Positions 1 through 10,459 of a stretch of 64,000 nucleotides of DNA are shown here, in pieces; positions within the stretch are counted from its first letter, which is position 1; every line of letters starts with the position of its first letter. Position numbers and translations under genes: made by a program. The stretch is from Actinacidiphila paucisporea (GTDB lineage: Bacteria > Actinomycetota > Actinomycetes > Streptomycetales > Streptomycetaceae), in NCBI RefSeq assembly GCF_900142575.1, contig NZ_FRBI01000016.1:104075-168074 (forward strand), written 5' to 3'. The notes beneath the pieces were generated by a model. The model searched no databases. It was not told the origin of the DNA and saw only the letters and a list, made by a program, of their open reading frames with translations.

Positions 1-2
1 TT

Positions 3-344
3 CCGGCCGGCGTGCTGATCGACGCCCGGCTGCCCGACCCGACGCTCGCGGGCACAGCCGACGAGCTGCTGAGGGGGCTGTACGCCGCCGGAGCCGTCTC
101 GGAGGAGTTCCTGGCCGATCCGGAGACCGGCTGTCGCCTGCCGACCGGGCGGATCGCCGTCGACGACCGCGGGCGCCTGGTGGACGCCGGCGGCACCGCG
201 CACCGGGCGCGCTACGCGCTGGGCTGGAACACCTCGCTGCGCGGGGCGCGGGCGTTCGCCATCCCGGGCACCAACGCCATCACCTTCCGGCACGGGGATC
301 ACGTGGCACGGGCCGTGCTCACCGGGCTGTCCACGCTGGCCTGA
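3..344 (+). CDS. C-terminal end of an FAD/NAD(P)-binding protein (5' end outside window)
   Basis: The frame is open to the left edge, so the gene starts outside the window and only about 113 residues are visible. The visible part has the pattern GRLVDAGGTAHRARYALG followed by a Ser/Thr, Arg and Asn-rich stretch (PGTNAITFRHGDHVARAVL). This is how the FAD_NAD_binding family (PF13454-type actinobacterial oxidoreductases) usually ends. No catalytic residue can be judged from this piece. It is separated by 86 bp from the glycosyltransferase gene and may or may not belong to the same cluster. Function beyond a flavin/NAD(P)-dependent oxidoreductase is not assignable. Confidence 0.6.
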   Translation, partial: PAGVLIDARLPDPTLAGTADELLRGLYAAGAVSEEFLADPETGCRLPTGRIAVDDRGRLVDAGGTAHRARYALGWNTSLRGARAFAIPGTNAITFRHGDHVARAVLTGLSTLA

Positions 345-430
345 CAGGACGGCACGACACCGATATTGACGACCGTGATCACTGCGTGCTTCGATTAATG
401 CAACATCTGGACTTAATGCGGGGGTAACGC

Positions 431-1765
431 GTGGAAGCCAGCATGGATCGTCGGGGAAACATCGTGCTCAGCGTGGTCATCCCCAGCTACTACAACGTGC
501 AGTGCCTCGAACTGGTGCTGCAGTCGCTGGCCGGCCAGACGATGCCCGCGGACAAATTCGAGGTCATCGTCGTCTACAACGGCTGCGAGCCGCCGGCCCG
601 GCTCAACGAGCTGCGCGCGAACACGCCGTACCTGCTGCGGGAGCTGACCTCGCCGAAAGGCTGGTCCCAGGCGCGCAACACCGGCATCCTGGCCGCCACC
701 GCCGAGCGGCTGCTGCTGCTCGACAACGACTCGCTCTGCCCGCCCGACCTGCTCGAACGCCACTGGCGCCTGGCCGAGAAGGATCCGCACAGCGTGGTGA
801 TGGGCGGCCGCGGCGAACTGGGCGTCCAAGGCTGGGCCGCGCTCCAGGCCGTGATGAACGGCAAGGGCGTCGCCGACACCTTCCCCGTGGAACACGATGT
901 GCGGGCCCGGTCCGCGCCGTCCGAACCCTGGATGTACGGCTTCACCAACAACTTCGGCCTGAACCGGGCGGACGCGCTGGCGGTGGGCGCATTCGACGTG
1001 GACTTCGATGCCCGGTGGGGCGGCGAGGACCTGGACATCTCCTACAAGCTGTACCGCCATTTCGGCCGTGACCGCTCGCGGTTCGACTACGAGCCCACAC
1101 TGCGCGTCTGGCACGTGCCGCACTACCGCAATCTGCGCAAGTCCATCGGTGACCACTTCGCCAGTCTGGCGCTGCTGCGGGACAAGCACCGGCACTACGA
1201 GGTCGAGCTCATCGCCGGGCTGCCCGAGGTCCTGGCCGGCTCGCTCGCCGACATCGCGGAACGGGTCACCGAATACCGCCGGGTCATGGCGGTGTGCGCC
1301 GAAGCGGGCCTGTGCTCGATAGCACCCTGGCGCGCCGCCGTCGAGTCGCTGCTCGGGCAGGACCCGCAGCGTCCCGACCTGGTCGTCGGCTACGGCACCA
1401 GCGGGCTCGGCCCGCAGCGCCTCATCACCTTCGACTACGGCCGCGACACGGACGCGGACAACCTGCACCTGCTCGGGGTCGACGTGCCGTTCGCCGAAGG
1501 CACGTTCCGGGCCGCGTTCTCCTTCGACTTCTGGCGCCTGCTGCGGATGCCGGACCTCCTCGCCTTCATCACCACGGCGCTGCTCGTCGCCGACGAGCTG
1601 TACCTTGCCGCCTCCGAGGACCTGATCGCCCGCGGTCCCGAGCTGGGCCTGGATGCGCTGGTGGACCTCCGGTACTTCGCCGAGCTGGTCGAGCCGGTCT
1701 ACCAGGTCACGAGCCGGCAGATCGCCGGCGTCGGCACGCTGCTGCGCGTCGTACCTGCCAGCTGA
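431..1765 (+). CDS. Family 2 glycosyltransferase
   Basis: A 444-aa cytoplasmic GT-A fold transferase, predicted to move a sugar from an NDP-sugar to an acceptor. The N-terminal LSVVIPSYYN (residues 13-22) is the GT2 nucleotide-binding strand. LDNDS (97-101) stands where the metal-binding DxD motif sits. WGGEDLDISYKLYR (196-209) carries the ED motif that usually supplies the catalytic base. The C-terminal ~230 residues are not recognised and make it longer than a minimal GT2 domain. The GTG at 431 follows a GGGGGT site; an ATG at 443 is an alternative. It opens the co-directional sugar cluster. The acceptor is unknown. Confidence 0.85.
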   Translation: MEASMDRRGNIVLSVVIPSYYNVQCLELVLQSLAGQTMPADKFEVIVVYNGCEPPARLNELRANTPYLLRELTSPKGWSQARNTGILAATAERLLLLDNDSLCPPDLLERHWRLAEKDPHSVVMGGRGELGVQGWAALQAVMNGKGVADTFPVEHDVRARSAPSEPWMYGFTNNFGLNRADALAVGAFDVDFDARWGGEDLDISYKLYRHFGRDRSRFDYEPTLRVWHVPHYRNLRKSIGDHFASLALLRDKHRHYEVELIAGLPEVLAGSLADIAERVTEYRRVMAVCAEAGLCSIAPWRAAVESLLGQDPQRPDLVVGYGTSGLGPQRLITFDYGRDTDADNLHLLGVDVPFAEGTFRAAFSFDFWRLLRMPDLLAFITTALLVADELYLAASEDLIARGPELGLDALVDLRYFAELVEPVYQVTSRQIAGVGTLLRVVPAS

Positions 1766-1821
1766 TCCGCGCCACCCTCCCCGGGCCTTCCAACCGCCGG
1801 ACACCTTGAGGTGACTTGCCC

Positions 1822-3082
<1,261 letters not shown>

Positions 3083-3093
<11 letters not shown>

Positions 3094-4486
3094 GGGCCGG
3101 CCCGCACCGGCGGTGGGCTTCCACACCTTCCGCAGCTACGCCGGCCACCCGGGCAGGGACGGGGCGAACTTCGCCTACACCGAGGTCGGGCGGCTGCTCG
3201 GTGACAGCGCCGAGGTCCGGCCCCGACCGCACGACGTGGTGGAGCTGTTCCGCACCGACGAGGCGGCGCGGGAGGCGCTGACTGGCTGCGACGCCGTGGT
3301 GGCAACGGTCGGCCCGCACGCCTACCTCTACTTCTACCTGCGGGAACGGCTCGGGCTCGACTTCCGGATCGTCCGCGACGCCCGCACCGCACTGTGGAAC
3401 GGCTATCTGCAGCAGGAGTGGCTCTCGGCCCCCTACCTGCGCCCCGACGACGTGCTCTACCACTCGTCGCGGTATTCGCTCGCGCTCTACAGCATGCTGT
3501 TCCCGGGGCTCGCGTCTTCCCGGCAGGCCGTCTGCTATCCGCTGCTGCGCTGGTTCCCCGAGGAGCTGGCCGGATCGTGGACCGGCTCGGGAGGCGCCAC
3601 CACGCATATCGGGTTCGTCGGCCGGCACACCGACGACAAGAACCACTCGCAGGCGGTCGACCTGCAGCGCGAGCTGAGACGACGCGCTCCCGGCGCCTTC
3701 CGGACGGTGGCGATCGGCGAGGGCGGGGCGGCCGGCGAGCCGGCGGTCCCGGGCTACACCTGCCGGCCGCCGGTGGACCGGGCACGCCTGTGGCAGGACT
3801 ACCGGGAGATGGACGTGCTGTTCTTCCCCAGCACATCGTCGCTGGAGACCTTCGGGCGTGTGCTTGTCGAGGCGTCGTTCGTCGGGACGCCCGTGCTGGC
3901 CTCCACGCACGCGGCAGCCTCCGAGCTGCTGCCGGCCGAGTCGTTGCTGCCCACCACCCTGCGCGAGAACGTCGGCTTCACCACCCACCTCGCCGCCCGC
4001 CTGGGTGACGTGGACGTTGCGCACGCGGCCGACCTGCTCGTCGCCGGAGCGATTCCGCCCGCCGGGCGCGGGCACACCCACTACGCCGGGCACGACCGCC
4101 TCCTGCTCGATCTGATCCGCGGGGACGTGTCCGTCGCGCCGTCGGCGCCTACCGCGGTCCAGCAGGCCTTCCTCGACCGGATCCGGATGCGCGGGCTGGA
4201 CCTGCCGCCGGACCCCACTACGGCGGACCGGATGATCGGCAGGCTGCGCCACTCGTTCACCGCGCTGCACCGCCGCGGCACGCCGCGGCACCTGGCCACG
4301 CTCGCCGTGCTGCTGGCGCGCTCCGGATATCGCCGCAAGACCGCGTCCTTCGCCCGCAAGAGCCTGTTCCACGGCGAGGACTTCACGAACATCGGCGGCG
4401 TCGATCTCCAGCTGAGCCACCTCATCGGCTTCGAGCCGCGTTTCACGATCACCCCGCACCGCGACGAAGGTGGGAGCCCGTGCTGA
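3083..4486 (+). CDS. Glycosyltransferase, GT-B fold (GT4-like)
   Basis: A 467-aa protein with a GT-B layout: an N-terminal acceptor half, then the nucleotide-sugar half beginning at HIGFVGRHTDDKNHSQAV (about 175-192). It has the classic GT4 donor-site motif SSLETFGRVLVEA (252-264), with Glu in the EX7E position, followed by GTPVLAS (268-274). The C-terminal ~150 residues are helical and not recognised. The start overlaps the SHMT-like stop by 11 bp and the stop overlaps the next start by 7 bp, so it is translationally embedded in the operon. It would act on a soluble or membrane-associated glycoside; donor and acceptor cannot be told from sequence. Confidence 0.78.
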
Positions 4487-5109
4487 ACAAACTGATCGTT
4501 CCTTACGACAAGCAGCGGTTCGACTTCGCCGCCGCGGTGAGCGCGGCCACCGGCGTGGCGGATCTCGCGCACTGGCATCACAACCACCCGGCCGCCGAAA
4601 CGGAGGAGGTGTCGGGCTTCGGTGACCAGGCCTCCGCGGCGCATCAGCGGCTCTACGGCATCGAGGAGATCTCCTCGATGTACCGGGAGTTCGTCCTGAC
4701 GGTGATCACCGAGCTGGTCGGCGAGGACGTCCGCTACCAACACGTGCCGAACTGGCGCATCCAGTGGCCGGGACGCCACGGTGTCGGCAGCTATCACTGC
4801 GACCGGAGCGGCGGCCACAACCCCTGCGAGATCACGTTCTGGGTGCCGCTGACCGACGTGACCCCGGAGAACTGCCTGTGGATCGAGTCGAGCGAGGGTG
4901 CCGGGGACTTCCGGCCCCATCCCATGCGCTACGGGCAGATGCTCGCGTTCGACAGCGCGAACCTCATGCACGGCAACGTCCGCAACGCCTCCGACCGGAC
5001 CCGGGTCAGCCTCGACCTGCGGGTGATCCCCGCGTCCGTCTTCCGCGGTGGACTGGCCACGCCACACCACACCGGCATCGGCGGCCCCATCGAATGGCAC
5101 GCGACGTGA
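4480..5109 (+). CDS. Fe(II)/2-oxoglutarate-dependent oxygenase (phytanoyl-CoA dioxygenase-like, StrG-type)
   Basis: A 209-aa double-stranded beta-helix oxygenase. The facial triad is visible: HCD (His106, Asp108) in GVGSYHCDRSGGHNPCEITF, and distal His164 in SANLMHGNVRN. Arg175 is placed to bind 2-oxoglutarate. The size and motif order resemble phytanoyl-CoA dioxygenase-like proteins of carbohydrate and aminoglycoside clusters such as StrG; LipL-type nucleotide oxygenases belong to the same broad group. Likely role: hydroxylation or oxidative cleavage of a sugar or glycoside intermediate. The start overlaps the upstream gene by 7 bp and the stop overlaps or abuts the GMC oxidoreductase start. 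Substrate unknown. Confidence 0.78.
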   Translation: MLNKLIVPYDKQRFDFAAAVSAATGVADLAHWHHNHPAAETEEVSGFGDQASAAHQRLYGIEEISSMYREFVLTVITELVGEDVRYQHVPNWRIQWPGRHGVGSYHCDRSGGHNPCEITFWVPLTDVTPENCLWIESSEGAGDFRPHPMRYGQMLAFDSANLMHGNVRNASDRTRVSLDLRVIPASVFRGGLATPHHTGIGGPIEWHAT

Positions 5110-6668
5110 CCGACGTCGTTACCGAGCCCGGTCCGGCGTACGACGCGATCGTCGTGGGATCCGGTTTCGCCGGCTCTTGGGCGGCGAAGGAGCTGGCCGA
5201 GGCTGGATTCCGCACCCTCGTCGTCGAGGCCGGGCCGGTACGCCGCGCTGAGGAGGTCCCGGACCGCGCCGCCCCGTACGCTGCCGGCCATCACGATGAG
5301 CGCACCTGGACGCGGCAGCCGGTGCAGCGCACCCACTTCAACTTCGCCCCGCGCGGTCCCCACTTGTTCGTCGACGACCTGGAGCAGGCGTACGAGACGC
5401 CGCCAGGCAAGCCGTACACCTGGATCCGTGGCATGCAGGTCGGCGGGCGGTCGTTGCTGTGGGGCGGGTCGGCGCTGCGCCTGTCCCCGTTCGAGCTGGC
5501 GGCCGGCGAAGTCGACGACTGCTTGCTGAGCTGGCCGATCGGCTACGACGACCTGGCCGCCGTCTACGGTGCGGTGGAGGACCTGGTCGACCTGCGGGGC
5601 ACGGCTGAGGGGCTCGCGCAACTGCCCGACGGGCGCTTCCGCGGCAAGGCGCCGGAGCTCACCCCCGCTGAAGTGTCCTTCCAGCACGGCTACCGCCGGC
5701 TGAACACCCGCCCGATCCCGGTGCGTTTCGTCTCGGCCGATCAAGGCGAGGACCGCTGGCCGGGGTTCACCATGCAGGCCACCGCCCTGGCCAGGGCCGA
5801 GTACACCGGCCGGGTGACGCTGCGATCGGACGCCCGGGTCACCTCGGTCACTGTCGACCCGGAGAACGGCCGCGCGACCGGCGTACGCTACGTGGACGTC
5901 GTCTCCGGCTCGCGGCACCACGCTCGCGCCCGGGTCGTGTTCCTCTGCGGCGGCACCATCGAGACCGCCAGGCTCATGCTTAATTCGCACAGCCCGCGCC
6001 ATCCGGACGGGCTCGGCAACAGCAGCGGCTGGCTCGGTCGGGGTCTGATGGATCACCCGCTGGTCACAGCCTCCGGCGTCCTGGACGGCTATCCGCCGAT
6101 GCCCACGCACCCGCCGGCCGGGCGCCAGAGCGGCCTGCTCGTCCCACCGCCGCAGCCGGCGACCGGCGACAGCCGCCCCTTCGCCCTCTGGGTATCGCTG
6201 CAGCGTGGAGGCTCCGCTCCGGCGACGGGCACGATCGACGCGCAGGGAGAGATGCTGCCGTACTGGCACAACCGGGTGCGGCTCGGGGACGCCTTGGACC
6301 GGTGGGGCGTTCCCGTGCCGATCATCGAGTGTGGATACGGGCCGCACGAGGGGCGGCTTTATCACGCCATGCGCGGCGAGATCGAGCGGGCCGCGTCCGT
6401 CGCGGGGCTGCGGCTCACCTCGGTCGGGGACACCCTGACGGCGCCCGGCCGCAACGTCCATGACCTGGGTACCGCGCGGATGGGCCGGTCGCCGGCCGAC
6501 TCCGTCGTGGACCGGGACAACCGCTGCTGGGACGCGCCGAACGTCTTCGTCGCTGACGGTGCCTGCTTTCCCTCCGGCGGGTGGCAGAACCCGACCCTCA
6601 CCATCATGGCGATCGCGGCGAGGGCGGGGCGGTTCGCCGCGAAGCTGCTGCACGACAAGGCGTACTGA
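5094..6668 (+). CDS. GMC-family FAD-dependent oxidoreductase
   Basis: A 524-aa flavoprotein. The N-terminal Rossmann motif is VVGSGFAGSWAAKELAEAG (residues 21-39), followed by LVVEAGP. The GMC C-terminal signature is HDLGTARMG (about 456-464), then VADGACFPSGGWQNPTLTI, where the Gln-Asn pair before PTLT replaces the more common His-Asn. Family members oxidise alcohols to aldehydes or ketones; in aminoglycoside clusters, relatives such as the paromamine 6'-dehydrogenases oxidise a primary sugar hydroxyl. ATG 5094 is given here; GTG 5106 overlaps the preceding TGA (GTGA) and is equally plausible. Context suggests a sugar or glycoside alcohol as substrate, possibly making an aldehyde for a later C-C bond step. 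Confidence 0.85.
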   Translation: MARDVTDVVTEPGPAYDAIVVGSGFAGSWAAKELAEAGFRTLVVEAGPVRRAEEVPDRAAPYAAGHHDERTWTRQPVQRTHFNFAPRGPHLFVDDLEQAYETPPGKPYTWIRGMQVGGRSLLWGGSALRLSPFELAAGEVDDCLLSWPIGYDDLAAVYGAVEDLVDLRGTAEGLAQLPDGRFRGKAPELTPAEVSFQHGYRRLNTRPIPVRFVSADQGEDRWPGFTMQATALARAEYTGRVTLRSDARVTSVTVDPENGRATGVRYVDVVSGSRHHARARVVFLCGGTIETARLMLNSHSPRHPDGLGNSSGWLGRGLMDHPLVTASGVLDGYPPMPTHPPAGRQSGLLVPPPQPATGDSRPFALWVSLQRGGSAPATGTIDAQGEMLPYWHNRVRLGDALDRWGVPVPIIECGYGPHEGRLYHAMRGEIERAASVAGLRLTSVGDTLTAPGRNVHDLGTARMGRSPADSVVDRDNRCWDAPNVFVADGACFPSGGWQNPTLTIMAIAARAGRFAAKLLHDKAY

Positions 6669-6697
6669 CCGGAAGCGGATCCACCTGAGAGGAAACC

Positions 6698-7222
6698 ATG
6701 AACTCGCAGCCACACCCACTGTCGCACGCCGAGTACACGAGAAGCGTGGATGAGGAGCGCTACCCCGACGATCCGCACGTTCCGCTGGACGAGCCGTTCG
6801 TCAACGCGGCGGGCAGCATTCTCAACGTCCTTCTCGAGAGGTTCACCTCGGTGGCGCTCATCGAGAGCCACCCCGGCGCCGTCCGGGCCAACCACTACCA
6901 CAAGACCGACTGGCACTACGCGTATGTCCTGTCCGGCAGCGTCGTCTACGGGTGGAGGCCCGCGGACAGCACCGAAAACGTTCAGGTGAGGACCTTCACG
7001 ACGGGCCAGATGTTCTTCACGCCACCCCGCGTCGCGCACGTGATGTACTTCCCGGAACGCACCACGTTCATGACCTTCGCCCGGAACAAGCGCGACCACG
7101 ATTCCCACGAGGGCGACGTGGTGCGCCTACCACCGATCTTCGACGCCAGGTGGTCACCCTTCACCGGGCAGTTCACCATCGGCGCCGACGGCTTCGAGCC
7201 CAGCGGCGGACCTCGGTCGTGA
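6698..7222 (+). CDS. Cupin-domain protein
   Basis: A 174-aa single-domain cupin. Motif 1 is RANHYHKTDWHYAYVLSG (63-80), with His66, His68 and His73 placed as metal ligands; motif 2 is FFTPPRVAHVMYFPE with His114. Such proteins in sugar clusters act as isomerases, epimerases or small-molecule binding proteins. This one resembles the WxcM/FdtA-like sugar cupins only in general layout. A clear AGAGG ribosome-binding site lies 6-8 nt before the ATG. The stop codon overlaps the methyltransferase start (GTGA at 7219-7222). The reaction is not determined. Confidence 0.75.
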   Translation: MNSQPHPLSHAEYTRSVDEERYPDDPHVPLDEPFVNAAGSILNVLLERFTSVALIESHPGAVRANHYHKTDWHYAYVLSGSVVYGWRPADSTENVQVRTFTTGQMFFTPPRVAHVMYFPERTTFMTFARNKRDHDSHEGDVVRLPPIFDARWSPFTGQFTIGADGFEPSGGPRS

Positions 7223-8472
7223 GCTCGATGAGACAACGCCGTACGTGTGCGCTCTGCGGTACGGAAACGGCCGGCCAGGTGGTCCTGTCGCTGCCGCCCA
7301 CCCCCTGCGCGAACGAGTTCGTCGTGGACAAGTCGCAGAGGCAGGCGCGCTACCCGCTGGACCTCCAGCTCTGCCCCTCGCCGCACTGCGGGCACCTGCA
7401 GTTGGCCGGGGTGGTCAGCCCGTCGACCCTGTTCGACAACTACGTGTACGCCTCGGGGACGTCCCCGTCGTTCGTCCAGCACTTCTCGGATTACGCCAAG
7501 CGGGTGATCGACCTGTTCGGCCTCGACGATACTTCGCTGGTCATCGACGTCGGGGCCAACGACGGAACGCTGCTGCGGCAGTTCGCCGAGCACGGGTCGA
7601 CCCGGGTGCACGGTGTCGAGCCGGCGCGCGGCATAGCCGAGATCGCCGAATCGCGGGGAATCCCGACGACGGTGGCCTTCCTGGACCCCGCCGTCGCGCG
7701 GGACCTGCGGCAGCGGTTCGGGCCCGCGGCCGTGGTCACGGCGAACAACGTCTTCGCCCACATCGGCGACCTGGAGCAGGCGACCGCCGCCGTTCGCACC
7801 CTGCTCGGCCCCGACGGGGTGTTCATCTTCGAGGTGTCCTACCTCGCCGATGTCATCGACAATCTGCTCTTCGACACGATCTATCACGAGCATGTCGCCT
7901 ACCACACGGTCCGGCCGCTGGTCGGCTTCTTCGCGCGCATGGGAATGACGTTGTTCGACGTGGAGCGGGTTCCCACCCACGGCGGCTCGATCCGTGTCTA
8001 CGTGGCGAGCGGCGACCGCTCCGTGAGTCCGCGGGTGGCTGAACTCGTGAAATCGGAGGAAGAAGCGGCTCTCTTCTCCACCTCGACGTACGAGAGCTTC
8101 GGGAAGCGCATCCGGGCTCAGGGGCAGAGCCTGCGTGAGCAGATCGCGTCCCTGAAGGGAAAAGGCTGGCGCCTGTGCGGCTACGGCGCGCCGGCGAAGC
8201 TGACGACCCTCATGTACTCCTTCGCGCTCGACGCGGACGACTTCGAGTTCATCGTGGACGACAGCCCCCTCAAGCGAGGGCTCTTCACGCCCGGCACCCA
8301 CATACCCGTGGTCGGCGCCGAGCGGCTGGCGGAGGTGTCCGGCCGGCGGTACTGCTCGCTGGTCTTCGCCTGGAACTACTACGAGAACATCGTCGCCAGC
8401 CACGAGAGCTGGTCCGGTGCCTGGCTCAATCCCCTGACTCTGGACCTGCTGGACGGAAAGGCAGTCTATTGA
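7219..8472 (+). CDS. TylC3-type SAM-dependent C-methyltransferase with N-terminal zinc site
   Basis: A 417-aa three-part protein. The N-terminal zinc-binding module has Cys10, Cys13, Cys52 and Cys57 (CALC ... CPSPHC). The class I SAM-binding core has IDVGANDGTLLRQF (109-122) and the NNVFAHIGD motif. The C-terminal Rossmann-like domain carries WRLCGYGAPAK. This is the Methyltransf_13/Methyltransf_14 architecture of NDP-sugar C-methyltransferases such as TylC3 and NovU, which methylate a carbon next to a keto group. The GTG at 7219 overlaps the preceding stop and has GGCGGA 8 nt upstream; ATG 7228 lacks a good site. The TGA at 8470-8472 overlaps the next start. It probably adds a methyl branch to the sugar made here. 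Confidence 0.85.
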   Translation: MSSMRQRRTCALCGTETAGQVVLSLPPTPCANEFVVDKSQRQARYPLDLQLCPSPHCGHLQLAGVVSPSTLFDNYVYASGTSPSFVQHFSDYAKRVIDLFGLDDTSLVIDVGANDGTLLRQFAEHGSTRVHGVEPARGIAEIAESRGIPTTVAFLDPAVARDLRQRFGPAAVVTANNVFAHIGDLEQATAAVRTLLGPDGVFIFEVSYLADVIDNLLFDTIYHEHVAYHTVRPLVGFFARMGMTLFDVERVPTHGGSIRVYVASGDRSVSPRVAELVKSEEEAALFSTSTYESFGKRIRAQGQSLREQIASLKGKGWRLCGYGAPAKLTTLMYSFALDADDFEFIVDDSPLKRGLFTPGTHIPVVGAERLAEVSGRRYCSLVFAWNYYENIVASHESWSGAWLNPLTLDLLDGKAVY

Positions 8473-9521
8473 GCTCGCTCATCGAATCGGATATCGACGA
8501 CATCTGTATCGGCCTCGGGGCGGACGCGCACCAGTTCAGCGGCAAGAGTGTCCTGCTGACGGGCGCCCGCGGCTTCGTGGGCCAGTACCTGGCGGCCGTC
8601 TTCCAGCGGCTCAACTCGGCGTATCTGCGCGAGCCCTGCCAGGTGCTGGCGATGGACAACCTGCGGACGCCCGCCGATACCGGCACCGCGCCGGACCAGG
8701 ACCCGCACATCGCCTACGTCGAACACGACGTGGTCCAGACCTTCCGGCCGGACTCGAAGGTCGACTTCGTCGTGCATGCGGCCGGCATCGCCAGCCCGCA
8801 CTATTACCGCAAGTTCCCGCTGGAGACCATGGACGTCGCCACCCAGGGCCTGCGGAACATGCTCGACATCGCCCGCGACGACAATGCGCGGCTCGTCTTT
8901 CTGTCGTCATCGGAGATCTACGGGAATCCCGACGCCGCGCACGTGCCGACCGCCGAGGACTACAACGGAAACGTCTCGTGCCTCGGTCCGCGCAGCTGCT
9001 ACGACGAGTCGAAGCGATTCGGGGAGAGCCTTCTGCGGGTCTACGTGCAGCAGTTCGGCGTAGACGCGGTGATCGCGCGGCCGTTCAACGTCTACGGGCC
9101 CGGCTTGAGCCGCGAGGACTATCGCATCATGCCGAACATCGCGGCCCGGCTCTCCAGCGGGGAGCCGATCGACGTCTACGGCGACGGGAGCCAGACCCGT
9201 ACCTTCTGCTACGCCACGGACGCGATCACCGGGTTCCTGCTGGCGCTGTTGCGCGGGCAGCCGGGCGAGGCGTACAACGTCGGTGCCTCCGAGCCGGAGA
9301 TCTCCATCATCGACCTGTTGACTTTCATACGCGATGAAGTGCCGGCACCCGACCTCGAATTCACCGTGCGGGACTATCCGGACAGCTACCCCAGTGACGA
9401 GCCGATGCGGCGATGCCCCGACCTGACCAAGGCCGCTGACCAGCTGGGTTACCGTCCCTCCGTTCCCTTTGCCGACGGTCTGCGGAAATTCATCAAGTGG
9501 TCCCAGGAGTCCTACCGGTGA
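8469..9521 (+). CDS. NAD-dependent sugar-nucleotide decarboxylase/epimerase (UDP-xylose synthase-like)
   Basis: A 350-aa extended SDR. The Rossmann motif is TGARGFVG (31-38) and the catalytic pair is Tyr178/Lys182 in SCYDESKRFGE. Two stretches match UDP-glucuronate decarboxylase closely: GIASPHYYRKFPLET (106-120) and YNGNVSCLGPRSCYDESK (165-182). The product would be a UDP-pentose or a 4-keto intermediate; exact substrate is inferred. The TTG start at 8469 overlaps the upstream TGA and has GGAAAGG about 8 nt before it, indicating translational coupling with the methyltransferase. Confidence 0.82.
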   Translation: MSSLIESDIDDICIGLGADAHQFSGKSVLLTGARGFVGQYLAAVFQRLNSAYLREPCQVLAMDNLRTPADTGTAPDQDPHIAYVEHDVVQTFRPDSKVDFVVHAAGIASPHYYRKFPLETMDVATQGLRNMLDIARDDNARLVFLSSSEIYGNPDAAHVPTAEDYNGNVSCLGPRSCYDESKRFGESLLRVYVQQFGVDAVIARPFNVYGPGLSREDYRIMPNIAARLSSGEPIDVYGDGSQTRTFCYATDAITGFLLALLRGQPGEAYNVGASEPEISIIDLLTFIRDEVPAPDLEFTVRDYPDSYPSDEPMRRCPDLTKAADQLGYRPSVPFADGLRKFIKWSQESYR

Positions 9522-9525
9522 TCGC

Positions 9526-10416
9526 GTGCGGCAGACGAAGCTAGGACTCATCGGCACCGGGCGGTGGGGTTCGAGATATCTCGACACCGTCGGCCGCCTT
9601 TGGCCGGACGGTGCGGTACTGGTCTCCGACACGGCCGGAGGCGCCGGCGCCGGGCGCGGCGACGCGGTGCGCTGGGACTCGCCTGCCGCGCTCATCCGGA
9701 ACGCCGCGGTCGACGGGGTCATCATCGCCTCACCGGCGGCGACCCACTACGCGATCACGGCCCTGGCGCTCGACGCCGCCTTGCCCGTGCTGGTCGAGAA
9801 GCCGGTAGCGCTCAGCCTGGACGAGACCCGTTCCATCCGGGTCCTGGCGGCATCCCGGCGAAGCACGGTCATGGTCGGCCACCAGCATATGCACGCACCG
9901 GCGTTCCAAGAGCTGCGCGAGCGCACGGCGGGACGCGCGGTGGCCGCGATAACGAGCGCCGCCGGCGGTGACGGGCCGGTGCGCGCGGACTGCGACGTCC
10001 TCTGGGACTACGGCCCGCACGACATCGCAATGGCACTCGGCCTCCTCGGCGGCGAGGACCCGGTGACGGAGGCGTTCGCCCGGTGCGAGGTCTTGGGGCC
10101 CGGGCGGCAAACGTGGCGGGTGGGCATCGGCGTCGGCGCGACGCGGATAAGGTGCCGCTTCACCAACTCCGCGACGGTCAAGCACCACCGGTTCGGGGTG
10201 CGGCTGGCCGACGGCGACGAGTTCCTGTACGACGACTTCGCGGCGCACCGGCTGACCTTCGGAGGCACCCCGATCCGTATCGCCAGCACCTTGCCGCTGG
10301 ACCGGCAGATCCAGGCCTTCGTGGCGGCCGTACGGGGTGACGGCGCCGATTCGAGCGGCTCCGATCTGGCGCTCTCAGTGAGGGTGGCCGAGGTACTCGC
10401 CGGGCTCAGCGCGTGA
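9526..10416 (+). CDS. Gfo/Idh/MocA-family NAD(P)-dependent sugar oxidoreductase
   Basis: A 296-aa dehydrogenase. The dinucleotide-binding motif is GLIGTGRWGSRY (7-18) and the family EKP motif is at 91-93 (LVEKPVALS). A conserved Asp/His region WDYGPHDIAM (about 160-169) corresponds to the catalytic helix. Members oxidise or reduce hydroxyls of sugars and inositols. The GTG at 9526 was chosen because the frame before it lies inside the previous gene; a GGAG sits rather far upstream (about 16 nt), so translation may depend on coupling. It is the last gene of the cluster and is followed by a hairpin at 10423-10459. Confidence 0.8.
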   Translation: MRQTKLGLIGTGRWGSRYLDTVGRLWPDGAVLVSDTAGGAGAGRGDAVRWDSPAALIRNAAVDGVIIASPAATHYAITALALDAALPVLVEKPVALSLDETRSIRVLAASRRSTVMVGHQHMHAPAFQELRERTAGRAVAAITSAAGGDGPVRADCDVLWDYGPHDIAMALGLLGGEDPVTEAFARCEVLGPGRQTWRVGIGVGATRIRCRFTNSATVKHHRFGVRLADGDEFLYDDFAAHRLTFGGTPIRIASTLPLDRQIQAFVAAVRGDGADSSGSDLALSVRVAEVLAGLSA

Positions 10417-10422
10417 ACGCCT

Positions 10423-10459
10423 CGCTGGTAGCCGATGATGCCCCCGAGCTCGGCTAGCG
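10423..10459 (+). terminator. Imperfect hairpin after the sugar cluster
   Basis: CGCT-ggt-AGCCGA and TCGGCTAGCG can pair as a stem with a 3-nt bulge around a 14-nt loop, just downstream of the Gfo/Idh stop. There is no T-tract, as is usual in high-GC actinomycetes. It could instead belong to the edge of the transposase remnant that follows. Confidence 0.35.
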
